Positions 47,275-59,805 of a stretch of DNA of 64,000 nt are shown here, one piece after another. The DNA is from Xiphias gladius (taxonomy: Eukaryota; Chordata; Actinopteri; Istiophoriformes; Xiphiidae), in the NCBI RefSeq assembly GCF_016859285.1, contig NC_053414.1:7193017-7257016 (forward strand), read 5' to 3'. A program made the position numbers and the translations under genes. Numbering within the stretch: position 1 is the first letter of the stretch; every line of letters starts with the position of its first letter. The notes below the pieces were generated by a model, which saw nothing but the letters and a program-made list of their open reading frames with translations, ran no database searches and had not been told where the DNA came from.

Positions 47275-47900
47275 CCCAGAAAAACACAACTCAATCTCCC
47301 ATTTTACCACGATTCAGATCTGGTGACTGTGGAGGCCATTGAAGTTCGCTGAACCCATTGTCATGTCAATGTATCCAGTTTGAGACGATTTCTTGCTTTG
47401 TGACTTGGAGCATCATCCTGCTGGAAGTAGCAATTAAAAGATGGTAAACTGTGGCCATAAAGGGATGCACATGGTCAGCAACAATACTCAGATAGGCTGT
47501 GGCATTCAAATGATGATTGATTGGCATTAAAGGGCCCAAAGTGTGCTAAGAAAAAATTCCCGAAGGGTTGGGTCCATGGATTCATGCTGTCAGATGCCAA
47601 ATTCTGACCCTACCATCTGCGTGCCTCAGCAGAAATCCAGCTTCATCAGACTAGGCTACGTTTTTCCAGTCTTCAACCGTCCAGTTTTGGTGAGTCTGAG
47701 CCTACTGCAGCCTCAGGTGTCTGTTCCTGGCTGAAGAAGAACCCATCGTGGTCCTCTGCTGTTGTGGCCCATCCGCCTCAAGGCTGTCAGCTCCAACCAG
47801 TCCGGCCTTTCTCCTATTGACCTCTCTCATCAACAAGGTGTTTTTGTCTGCTATGTATATAGAGACAAAATGGTATACATTCATCAGTTCACAAAAAACA
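47275..47900 (-). pseudogene. Degenerate Tc1/mariner-like transposon (transposase fossil)
   Basis: The minus strand contains conserved Tc1-family transposase fragments in broken frames: MREVNRRKAGLV, EADGPQQQRTTMGSS and RNRHLRLQ near 47700-47860. At the far end near 47340-47310 is WPPQSPDLN, the motif around the last catalytic acidic residue. Between them, stretches read as the rest of the catalytic core with internal deletions (near 47550 and near 47775). Stops and frameshifts abolish coding. No intact terminal inverted repeats were found at this copy. It is a dead DNA transposon. Confidence 0.75.
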
Positions 47901-48393
47901 TCCAGTACGATGACTGACTCCTCTTTCTGCTCTTTAGCAGTTTGAGTACCTCCTTCGGAGGGCGCCATCATTACAGCACACAATCCCTGCACGAGATTTG
48001 GCAGTCAGTGAGACAAAATCAGAGTACAATAAATCTCAGGCATTTGGTCACCTTTTCTCAACAGCCTTGCAGGTTGTGTATTCAATAGCATTTCCCACTG
48101 TTTACCCGATTAGCTGATACAATCCAGTTTGTGGGAAATGTGTTTTAAGATCAGAAATCTCTCCTCTAATGTGCCTGTTCTCAGTCTATCAGAGGGGGAA
48201 AATTCAACAGATAATATGAGAAAATGCTTTATACCCAGAACAAGGGCAGTGTGTGTGTGTGTGTGTGTATGCATGTGTGAGTTGGTTAATATTTAACTGT
48301 CAACCATAGCGCTGCAGCTGCACAGAACTGCTCAGTGCCCAGTCATAACATAGTGAAGAAACAGGAAGCCTCTGCAAGCAAGGCAAGGCCATG

Positions 48394-48508
<115 letters not shown>

Positions 48509-49579
48509 TGTGTGTGTGGTTGCGTGTGTGGGTGCGTGTGTTTGCGTGGGAGACGTCTGTGCAGTAAAAGAGAGGCAGGCTATGTGAAGATGAGGTGCTT
48601 TGGTAAATGCCTGAGACATTTTATACGCCTGTATAAATATTGTGTATTGTGCAGGTCAGTAATTACAATAACTATTTTGTATGGTACAGATTCATCATAA
48701 TGAAGGCAACAGTTTAAGTAAATGTGTGTATGTAAAAAAAAAACAAGCATATTAATCACCTTTATTTTACTACCATCGTGTCAGTGTGGAAAACAGTGTA
48801 GAACAACAATGGAGCCTGGTAAAATGGATCACAGTTATTAATGCAGCTTAGCAGCTGAAAAGCTGAACTGTCATGTATGAGCATCCAGCCACTATAAGCC
48901 TGCTTGTGTTTTAACATGACTCAAGTGTTTTAACTGTGGGTATACCAGTAAAACACACTAGCATTCTTGACAACCTCTAACAAAACAGATGTGGGACAGA
49001 AAACGAGAGGTGACTGATTGTTCAAATGCTGCTCAGTATGACAAGACCCGACTGTATGAACCTGGGACCAACGTTAATGCTTTGCATGCATCACACCACT
49101 GAATATATGTCCCACTTTATTTGGACAGTCCATTTCCTGTTATCAGCTCAATACCAAGTGACTAAGAAGTCCACTAAGTTGTGAAGTTGTTGGTATTCAG
49201 CATCTGAGTTAAGGTTAATCTTACCGGGGTTTAAACTTAATACAGTTCTTCATTGGTTCTTTGTTTAGCACAAGTAGGTTGCTGCCCTCTGGGTAATAAT
49301 CTAAATGAATTAAATTGAATGAAATATATTAAATGTATTCACTGGATTAACTTTCCAGGACTGGAGAGAAGAGCTATGAATTTGATCATAATTGCAGCAA
49401 ATAAGCAAGGACACACAACATTATCATTATTGTGTTCGCCTGCGGAAACAAGTTCCTTTTTTGGTATATGAGAGCATCACCTTTTAAGTTGACATGGGAA
49501 ACTTCTTAGCAAACAGTTGCTTATTTACACATCCAGAAGTTACAAACCAACAGTATAATATTTTTTTTATAGTGTTTCT

Positions 49580-50110
49580 AGCCACTTGTTGAATATAATT
49601 TGAATGTTCACTCTCTTTTTAGCTCTGTTTTTGGTCACTACCAACTCCTGAGGGATATATCTGGCTCTTTAGCAGCTTAATTCTCCACTATGTTCGCCTG
49701 CTAGTTGCTAACTGTGCCTGTCTGCTGTTTGGTGCTGAGCGGGTGGTGCACAGCGGGTTTTTAGAGCTTTCACACCCAGAAACAGCTGCCTGCCTGCTGA
49801 AAACGATGCTGTGAGAGTGAACCAAAGGGGTAAAGCTGTGGGGCAGACAGCCAATAATGAGCTGAAACATCCCATAAATCTCTGCCAAGTGGAGCTGCAG
49901 ATATTGGTAACGATTCTCTGTAGGTTTACCACTGTGAGTGACACTTTTCACACTGACGCATTTCCTTCACATTGTCATTTGATACGGTGCTATCATAAAA
50001 ATATCAGGATATACATTCAAAACATTAGATTTAAGCGCGTCAGTGCTTGGACCCAGGTTTTGTGCACGCTGGCCATGCTGGCCTCACAGCCACGATGCTA
50101 ACAGCAGGTG
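49580..50110 (+). repeat. Dispersed repeat, family B, copy 1
   Basis: Shares with 50515-50990 the ordered words TTCACTCT, TTTAGCTCTGTTT, CTCTTTAGCAGCTTAA, CACTATGTTC, GTGCACAGCGGGTT, GAAAACGATGCTGTGAGAGT, ATGAGCTGAAACAT and GGAGCTGCAGA. The two copies are direct repeats about 930 bases apart and clearly diverged. Confidence 0.65.
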
Positions 50111-50514
50111 AGCACATTGAAAAAGAACATGAAAATAAAATAGCATATCTACATCTGTTTATACAGTTTATCAGTATTTCAAGGTGAACTCATCTTATCA
50201 AGAGACCAACTGATAACTTCTTGAGATAAACTGAAGTTTTATAATATCATGATTTCTCAGAAGCCTTTCCAGGAAGACTCTTATGTAGATAATATTGTTG
50301 CTCGATTATGTATTGTAAACTTTTGAAAGCTTTCTGTTCTGTTACCACAAATAATATACAAGTAGGTATGAATAGGTATGAATAGATTTTTGGCAACCTG
50401 GGAGAAGTGCAACAAGCCATAAAGACAACACTGACACATTATCACTTTATAAAGGTGATATAACGAACATGATAGCAAGAGGTGGTCTATTGATGCGTTG
50501 AGCAGGCACAGAGC

Positions 50515-50990
50515 AACATTAACATTTATGTGGAGTCATGTTCGTGGCCGCCTGGCAAATGTAAAGTTAATATTCACTCTTATTTTAGCTTTGTTCTGCT
50601 CTCCGCCATCTCTTTAGGGGAAAAAATTCAGCTCTTAAGCTGCTAAATGCTACACTATGTTCAGGAGCTTGTTGCCAACTTCTGTCCATTTGCCTTTTGA
50701 TGCAAAGCAGGTAGCACACAGTGGTTCTTTAGGACTTTCCCGATGAAAACAGCTGCGTGCTTTGGCCGAAAACATCACAGGTCAGAACACTGAGAGTTAA
50801 TCGAAACAGTAAAATTGCGAGCCATGAAAAAAATGAGCTGAAAGAAGCTAAAATGTTCCATAGAGAGGAACTGCAGAGTTGGGTTGGTTCATCACTACGA
50901 ATGAACCCTTTCACATTGCACCTTAAGTCATTCGATCTATTGTTAGTGTAAAAATACGGATCAGAGCAACTTTCAGTCTCAGATCGGCTT
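50515..50990 (+). repeat. Dispersed repeat, family B, copy 2
   Basis: Counterpart of 49580-50110: TTCACTCTTATTTTAGC, CTCTTAAGCTGCTAAATGCT, CACTATGTTCAGGAGC, TAGCACACAGTGGTTCTTTA, GAAAACATCACAGG, AATGAGCTGAAAGAAGC and GGAACTGCAGAG. It has small deletions compared with copy 1. Confidence 0.65.
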
Positions 50991-51920
50991 TTACGGGTTA
51001 ATTAACATTAACAGTTCATTTCAAAAGTGTGACTTATTCGGTTTTTCGCTCAGTACTGCTATTTCTCAGGTGTAGATATCTTTCAAGTGTACTATCAACT
51101 TTTAACAGAGGCCTTCTCTCCAAGCAGGTCTCAGTGCCAAACTCAACCAGACGGATTAATAAGGCAAAGTAAGAAGTAGAGCCTCTTAATACCAGGGCAA
51201 AGCCTCATCAGCTTTTATAAGTTTCCCCTCTGTGGTTCACCCTCCACCCACTATAATGTTGAGCCCTGCCGGCTCAGGGCTTGTTCAGCACTTGTCTCTA
51301 TCTCACCCTGGACTTTTAATAACTTCTCCGCAGAGATAAAGAGGATAGTAATGCGGGCTGATGAAAAGGAGTGCGGAGCCAGGCTACATCCTATCTCAAC
51401 GCAAGAGAGAAGTTCTGTCTTCCCACCATCACCTGCCGGAGAGTTGGCAAGCAGGTAATAACAACACTGTATAACTAACACATAGACACACACAAGTATG
51501 CTTGAGTTTGGTTCTCTGTGCCAAAAATGCCTTTAAAATAATACTGTGTCTGGGACTGCATTCCAGTGTAAACTTTGGCATTGGTTTTTTTGTTTTTTTA
51601 ATTTGAAATACCTGTGAGCGTCATGCTTTATTAAAAAGCCATTAGTGGCAGCCTTGCAACAAAGATGTTATGTTGACTGTGAACACACATACTTGTGTAA
51701 CAACCTGGCTCTCGCTCCTGACTGGCCATTTCTGGTAATGCCTTGTGTACTGCTCACTGAAGTAAATGAGAGATGAGAGACGTCTCTCGGCTTTGGAGTC
51801 CTGTTACACAGCGTGTCATTGCCATCAGCGAGGGGGTTATGTTTTCTGTCCAGTTTGTTTGGTTTTTTGCCGCACGTTTGCAAAATGTAAAGAAGTGCAG
51901 TACGTTCAGTAACACGCACT

Positions 51921-52130
51921 CCACTGCCAGTTTATTAGGAACACCTAGCCAAAACTGTTGCAGTCTAGTACAAGTGTCCCGCAATAAATCCTACCTTCAC
52001 GAAGTCCGTAAAGTTCTATATTGTTTTAGTTGAAATTGTTTTAGGGCAGGGTTGATACAACCGTATGTAGTTTGTGGTGGTGTTGAACTGTATTGTATTT
52101 CAAAGAGAGGTGTTTCTGTCATTTAGCTTT
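51921..52130. mobile_element. MITE-like dispersed repeat (DNA transposon-derived)
   Basis: Begins CCACTGCCAGTTTATTAGGA then ACACCTAGCC, the kind of terminus (TTATTAGGnACACCT) I know from fish Tc1-related and non-autonomous elements. It continues with CAATAAATCCTACCTTCACG and GTTGATACAACCGTATGTAG, typical of a widespread short fish repeat. No transposase frame. Its end is approximate. Confidence 0.45.
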
Positions 52131-55100
52131 CCCTCATTGATATAAATGGGGTGGATTGTGGGAAATGAACGTATTAGATCTGACAAAATGTTCCCTCTGT
52201 CCTGTTTTCATGACATTTTAAAAGCAGACGTTCTCAAGGTCATTTTACAGAGAACAACTGACAATGCTGTTGTGTCCTTCTCTCCATGATGCCTGAGTTC
52301 AAATGGATTCGATGCATCGCGCCAAGTCTCTGATTCCGCAGAGAACGTCATGTAAAAGTAAATACTGCAAGGTATTTAGGGTCGGTGTTACCCTCACAGT
52401 AACTTCAGCACACTCACACCAGGAACAGCCTCACTCTCCGTTCCACTCTGTCTTTCCTGGTTCTCACCGCGATCACACAAGGCGGCCGTGTCAGCGTTCT
52501 GATTCGGAGTTAATACGATGCGGCCTCCGTCTGGAAGCTAGCGTGGCCTTCAGAGGGATGCCATGATGTCAGCTCACTGTGAGTGTGTGTATCACACACA
52601 CTCACACACACACTCACAGGGCAAACACCACCTCCGTTACTTCCCTTCCGTTACCCTTCTTTAGACAGCGTAGCATTGTTCCCAAGCCAAAATCACCACA
52701 TCAGCAGCCCTCCAAATACACTCCACATCCTTCGCTCTCAACCCGTCGACAATGAGGGAGAAATCCTTCTTTTGGAAAAGGAGAGAAGGGGATTTCTTCT
52801 CTCTCCAGTTCCCAGCATGGTAACAACTGCCGTGAGAGCTTTGCTAATTGGCCTCTTAATCTTTTGAAATAGCAGCGAAAGAGAGCAGCAGAGAGGGTGA
52901 GAGAGGTTGAAAATGATCTGGAGAGAGAGAGAGAGAGAGGGGGGGGTTATGCACTGTAGCAATCTGCGCTTATGTGTTGGAGTGTACGGTGTGCATACTT
53001 GTGCATGTGGTCTCTGCAAGTGTGTATAGTGTGTGCGTGTGGTCTGTGTAAGTGAATCTGTGAATGTGGATGTGACTGGGTTTTCTCTGTGTAGGGGTGT
53101 GTGGTCAGTATATATGTGCGCGTGTGTGTACGTGTGTGAAATAATGTGCATGTGTGTGAGAGTGTGCGTGTTAATATGTAGGCTATGGATTTGCGTACAG
53201 TTGGCCCGTGTATACTTCTGCATGTGTGTGTGTGTGTGCGTGTGTGTTCTGTGTGTGTGTGTTCTGTGTGGTCAGTGGGGTTCCCGAACACTTCCTGATG
53301 ATTCATCAGTGGAAAACACAATTAACTCCCTCACCGCCTCCCAATTATTTCCGCAGAGGAGATTAAAGTCTCCCAACTGAAACGATGAACAATCGGGGAA
53401 GGACGAACATTTGAATCAAATGTTCCACTGGTCAAATGATCCAGCAGAGCCTGTTTTCACACAGTCATAGTTCCCTAACAGCTGTCAGCTGGACAGGCCC
53501 TGTCAATCTAATCTTTGTTTTCTTCCTATGTTCTTTTTTTGGTCGCTCAGCCCCAGCGTTGTGGACCACTTGTATGCTGACCATCACCTTATCAGATAAA
53601 TCCATTGGCAAGCATCGGACGGAGAGGTGATAGAATTGGAGGAAGAGGAAAAGGGAAGAGGTGTTAACCTTCTGCTGCAGCTGGCTGGAAGTGGGAGACT
53701 GTCAGGCTCGGCGCACATTAGCGGACTATTTAAAAAAAAAAAAAAAAAATTCTATAAATGTTTCAGTGTATCACATGGTTTCATTTCACGGATACAATTT
53801 TTTTGTCCCTCATTTGACACTTATTTTAAGATGATGTGTCTCACATGTAACAACACACCGTAACTGATAGTTCTGATGAATGATTAATAAGCACTTCAAC
53901 ATGAACGATTTTGATTTGGACTGACAAAATGAGAGAGAGAGAAAATACCAACAACCGCACTGACCCCAGCAAAATGCAGGGCTGTACACAACTTGATCTT
54001 TACGTCCCAACTTGTTTGACCTGGAAAAAAGCTGAAAACCAGCTCGGATTAGCTGAACGCAACTGCTGTTTTTAAGGAACAACCTCCCTAACAATCACAC
54101 ACATTCATACCTGGAAGCAGCCCAGAAAAACCACATTCTGATCCATTTGCCAATGAGCGGCTCCGCTGGAGCAGCTGGAGAATACCCTTTCACCAACCCA
54201 CTCACATTTTCCCGACTGACCCCGGAATCAACCTAGTGATCAGATATTCACAAGCTTGACTTTCTAACCTTCTGGCAAGCGTGACTGCAATTAACTGTAT
54301 TTTGATCCATTTGTGTTAATAACCCAGGTAAATGTCTCAGAGGGCCGCCCTGCTCACGTTTCCTCGCAGGACTGTGGCTCTTTACGAAGCCTAAAGATTT
54401 ATGTGTTTTAAAATGGTTTAGAAAATAATACTGTGAGATTGTGACTTTTCATTTTTCCATTTGATTCTGTGGTTTGATCTACTGCCTATCAACACAAATG
54501 ACGGGTAGAGAAAGATACGGTGATACAAAGATCTTGAGGAATCATGTCTAAACTTAACATCAGGAAGGTCAGTTCACCCCAGATGGGAGCACCTTAGTAG
54601 AAACTTTCACCTTGGGAGCGCCACTGCGTGTCTTCCAGGTAATACAGGCTGACATAGGTACCACAGAATGAAGAGACCTGAAAGACTGAACTAATGGTTA
54701 TTTTGTGGTTTATTCAGCTGGTTTTAATCAAGCAAAATGGAAAAGATTATTGAAATACCACCCGGGAGAGCTTCACCGCAAATACGTCTCTGTTTTACAC
54801 ATTCATAACTCTGTTACTGTAACTATCACTGCTACTACTGGTTCTTACAGGGCTTGGACGGGGCTCGGGCTCGAATGCTGACTCTTGAGGCATTTATGAG
54901 GTGCTAAAATGAGGCTTCACCCAGAGTTCAGACAGGTTTACCGCCGGGCAGGAAAAGCAGGGCAACACATCTTAAAAAATGCGAGCGGGCAGGAAAGAAC
55001 GCTGGAGCGACGTAGACGGTCTGACGAACAGGGAGCTGCGAGCTGAGGCGAACTGGACTGTATGCGCCGGGGGCGGCTGATTTACCGGTACAGAACAGGT

Positions 55101-57693
55101 GAGCGTGCAGTCGGCGGGATCAGGTGACAGAGCAGGAAACCAAATGGGTGCAACTTGCAGGCGTGCTAGGAATGACAGGGTCTGTAATGGTTTGACACAA
55201 AATTACGGGCTAATATGTGACAGAGCTGTAAATAGCGGAGGAAGGGGGAGACCTGGGTGCCCTGACACTAGTGCTGCTACCATTACCCCTACTGATACTA
55301 CTACTACTACTCCTGTTACGATTACAGCTGTGAATGTGAATTCTACACTATACCACTGCAATTCCATCTAGTCATGCATGAAACTCTGCAGTGTTTTCAA
55401 CAGTGGCTATTGTATCACCGCCTTTTTCACAACAGTGAGCGCCATAAATGGGGCCCATCTCTGTGACGTCCCTTTCCATGTGTTTTTCTGTTGACGACGT
55501 CTAAGTCTCTGCTGCTGCAGCTCTTTTCTTCCACCGTGACACTAGTTGTCCTTGCTAACTAGAGAGTCTTTCTTCAGTTCGTTCAAAAACACACCAGTGT
55601 CAACGCCAAATCGAATGCATTATTTCCCAGCAAAATCCCACTCAGTGGTGTTTAGATCAAGCAAAATCCAATCCATTTGGCACCAATGCCGAGTGCAATT
55701 AAGCTTATTAAGCTCCGAAGATGAGCTAAACCTTCGCCAGCGGCACCGGGCGTGTTGTTTTCTATTGCTTTTGTCGTGTTCCTCACCTCAGTTTGAGTCC
55801 TGGAAAAATTTTCCACTGTTTCTGTGTTTTAATGGAGCATCTGAAGTGGAGAGCTGAACCAAAATTGGTCTGTGTTTTATCAATCAAAGGCGGCGGTATG
55901 TAAAGCATTCCTTTATGTCACGGATCGTTACTTTAATATTTCTTGTCTGAAATACGGTGAGGAGGGAACTGGTAGTGGAGCGTTAATCCGTTGCGTCAAT
56001 TTCATTGCCTCGTTGCCCTTGTTGCTGTCACGTCCTTGTCTTCCGACGTAGACCCCGTGGGAGCGGCTCTCTGACTTTACACACGGAGAGGGATTACAGA
56101 TGTTAACAGTACGGGAAGTGCTCAGGCAAGATCAGTGTTGTCTTGTTTAGTCTTAAGGTTCGGATGAGAGCGCAGAGAGCTATCTGTCCCATCGTGGAAA
56201 CATTCCTCTGTTTAGTTCACATGTTGAAGGTTACTTGTATATATTTAGAATTTTTATACTTACTTGTACTGCTATAATGGTTTGAGTTTTTATTTTTCCA
56301 GTCAAGGTCAACTAACCATGTGTACTTTATCAGCATCGCACAGCCCTGCTTCACATTAACACAGGCGAGCTGCCCTGTAAAACCAGTGCCTTGCTCAAGG
56401 TCATCTCAGTGGTCATTGTAGAAGAAAGACAGGGTGTCGCTGAGTTATTGTTCCGTTTCACATTTTCCCGGCTGGCTGAGAGACTCAACCCTGCGCTCCG
56501 GGGCCTGCTCCTCTATCGTTGAGGTATAATGATTTCCCCCAAAGTTTTTGTAGGGAATTTGGGTTTGAGTTAAGATATGCTCTAATGCAACTTTAATGCA
56601 AGGGTTTTTTTTTTGCTTTTTAATTGGAAAGAGTCGTGCACTGAAACCGAATCACACAGCTCCCAGCTTCCCTTTGGCTCAGCCACGCTGGGGTGGTCAG
56701 TCATCCAATCAGAGGGTTGACGTCCTCTGGCCCGCTGCCCTCTTATCTGCTGTCCATGCACCAGTCAGCGATGTTGCAGATATTATTTTTCCTTTCAAAG
56801 CTAATGGAAAATACCTACTTTGATGTCACACTTTGAACTGTGGAAAGAAGTAAACTTATATGGAGACATGTATGAAAGCAGCACTTTTTTGCCATATGTG
56901 GCTGGGAGTCTTGATTACCTCCACTAAGGTGATTATGTGTTTGCTCCAGGATATTTTAGGATATTTTGTGAAATGCTAGTCCACTGGCCAAGGAACCAGG
57001 GCTTATTTTTTCGTTAGGACCCTGATTCAAGGGCATACGTAGGAATTTTAAGAGCATTTCTCACAGACAGTGAAATGAAGAATACATTTTCCATATTCTA
57101 ATCCTGTTTCGCTGTGTTGTTCATCTATCTCTTGTTATACGCTAAACAAGTCAAAAAAATCTTTATGTGTTTGAGGTCTACTTGATTCATTTAACCTGTA
57201 TCTTCCTCCTCCTGATCCAACCACGATTTGATTGAAATTACATGTATTCTGGTTTTTTACTTTGGGATATTTTCTCACGAACCACTGCACTTGTGTGCAA
57301 AAAAAACCAAACATCTGCCACATGATTGTATCGGCTGATTCTCTATCACCATGTGTAAAATACAAATCCAGATGCAACATTGAACATTTCTGAACATTTA
57401 CCTTTTATTTAAGTAACAAAACTAGAATTTTGTGCAGCCTTCGGGGCGATATGAGCTCTCCGTGTGTTTCCCGGTCTAGTCTTCAAGGCAGAGTAGGTCT
57501 GAATCAGATTGGTGGGAGGCTCAGCAATTACTGTGTGCACCTTTCAGTTAAGACGACTCTCTGTCTTCATGACTATGAGTTCACACAGCACAAGGGCCCT
57601 GTGTTTTTCTCTCTCCCGAACAGACCTAAATAAAACATTCTCTCAGAGCCTTGTGGCCTGTGATGAACAGACGGGTGGGGTGGTTGGTTTGGT

Positions 57694-57733
57694 GGGGTGG
57701 GGTGGGTGGGGGCCCGTGGGTGGGAGGGTGGGT
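57694..57733 (+). repeat. G-rich tract with G-quadruplex potential
   Basis: GGGGTGGGGTGGGTGGGGG provides four G-runs of three or more with one-base loops, followed by further GGG runs to 57733. It is 5 kb upstream of the PDGF gene. Confidence 0.7.
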
Positions 57734-59592
57734 AGCATTACATATAGATAAATGCCAGTATATTTGAGATGGTAATCCAGGATAAATCTGCAGTTGGCCG
57801 ATGACCAAGCATTCAGGCGTCGCACAATAGGTTTTGGCAGGTGTCCAATAGTGGACTTGCTCTGGGTTTAACGGTGAAATCCATTCTGACTTTTTTTTGG
57901 AAAAGGCTTCAATAATTAATGTTGGCTGGATTGGAGAGAGAAGGGGAGGGAAAATGTGTATAATGGGGGGGTTTTTCCACCATGTGCTTGGTTGTGTGAA
58001 TTAATTCGGGGATAGCCCTTAACCCCCACCCTGCTCGTAAAAGTTTCTGTCCCTCGCTGGATTAACTTTTACTGCCTCTCTGTCTCTTAGACACTCTCTT
58101 TTTTTTTCCAGTGCTGCTCATATCTCTGACACCTTCCTCCCGAAATCTGACTAGTATATTTTCACCTCACTCCATTCCCATCGGTGGCTTTCCCCCTCTC
58201 CCACAGGTGGGGAAGCTGTTGCCGGCGTTGACTGCACCACACACTGCCGACGTGCTCCTGAGCAAGGCCACCAAACCCCCCGTATGGTGCATACTGTATG
58301 TGTGGCTGCTTCCAAGAAAGCAACAGGAAAAGTTATACGATAACAAGCTAGCTTTCCCTTGGCTTGTTATAAATAAACTCTACAAAATATCTACTCCACT
58401 TGGAAAGTTATGTGGGAGAAAAAGAAAGTGGAGGAGGACACTTTATAAAAGCTTTTTTGAATGAAGACTATCTTTAGCATGATGACCATATAGAGTCTTT
58501 TAAAATGTAACTAGTGGTGTTTTAAACACAAAAGAAGGTTCATGCAGATTTAGTTTTCACTTAAATAAAAATAAATAAATGAATTACATACGTTACCACT
58601 GTTAAATTAAAGTTAAGTCAAAAACTGAATCTGATGAAGACTGATATATAATAAAATAAAATTAAAATAAAATACGTAAACATATGAAACATTTTTAGCA
58701 TAAACAAAACTTTTAAAGTGTGTCGAATTGATTCATTTAGGACCCCCCCCAGTGGCAGTATCAAAAAGGACACACATATAATGTAACAATTTTCACTGCG
58801 ATTGTCTCACTTTTCCACAAAAGCTGCATCAGAAATCAGTCCGTATTTACTATGTAATGTAATTCATACACCGTCCACTATTTTATAGCATTTGAGTGTC
58901 CAACTGGGACAGTTATGCACCTTTAGTGTCCCCAAGAATTCCCAGAAAGGAACAAAAAAAAGTGGCGTCCACAGCATGAACGCTGCTTTTTGGTAACAAT
59001 CCAACAAAGCAATGCCTGACATTTTATGGATATTAACAATCATGCACCTGTCAGTGATGATCAGTAAGTGTCTAAAATCTTGATTTATTGCTCACTATAG
59101 ATTAATCTACTACGTGTATATTGTGTAGGGATTAGTGAAGGAGGCAGTGAGATAACAGGAAGAAGCTCAGCCTCCAAGAGATTGACTGGCACTGGCTACC
59201 TACTGTTTTTTCTGTGTCATCAAGCTTCTAGAGGCAAATATTTTGTGAAGACGTGCAGATTCATTTGACTGTGCCACTTTCTGGTGTGACCAGGCCTTTA
59301 AAGCAAAACTGTGGTTTTCCCAGAAAACGGTTACCGGTGCATCTTCAAAGCTGAACGTTCTCCTCTCTGTCTGTAACAGTCACACTTTAGCTTGATAGCG
59401 GGGAGCTTGACTGGCCCAGAGAAGGACAAGCAGCGGAAGAGAAGGGGAAAAAAAGAAGAAGAAAGAAGAGAACAAGTGGGATGCATCAGAGGAGAAGCTG
59501 CTGCCAGGAGGAAGTGACAGCGTCATGGCACGAGAGTCGCCATTCAAGGTCCGAATTGGTTTCGACCCATTTCCCCTCCATCATTCCCATTC

Positions 59593-59594
<2 letters not shown>

Positions 59595-59632
<38 letters not shown>
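59595..59632. repeat. (GT)n microsatellite
   Basis: Uninterrupted GT repeat of 19 units; a CA tract lies 140 bases on at 59773-59800. Confidence 0.93.
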
Positions 59633-59634
<2 letters not shown>

Positions 59635-59768
59635 GGGTACACTGAGGCTGTTCTGGGGAGATGGAGGGAATAGGGACAGAGGTGGATTTCTGTTGTGATG
59701 GTATTAGCCTCTGTCAGGCTAAATGGGCTTTAATTGGGGGAGTGTTTGGTCCAATACAGGCTGGATTT

Positions 59769-59772
<4 letters not shown>

Positions 59773-59800
<28 letters not shown>
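59773..59800. repeat. (CA)n microsatellite
   Basis: Uninterrupted CA repeat of 14 units; inverted relative to the GT tract at 59595-59632. Confidence 0.92.

Positions 59801-59805
<5 letters not shown>

Noticed and set aside
52738-53380. ORFs of 100-160 codons in both strands around 53 kb
   Set aside because: They are driven by GT/CA-rich low-complexity sequence (His/Thr and Cys/Val bias) without splice context or homology.
54990-55095. Short plus-strand ORF ending near a GTGAGC donor at about 55098
   Set aside because: About 30 codons, no homology and no convincing acceptor upstream; left as chance.
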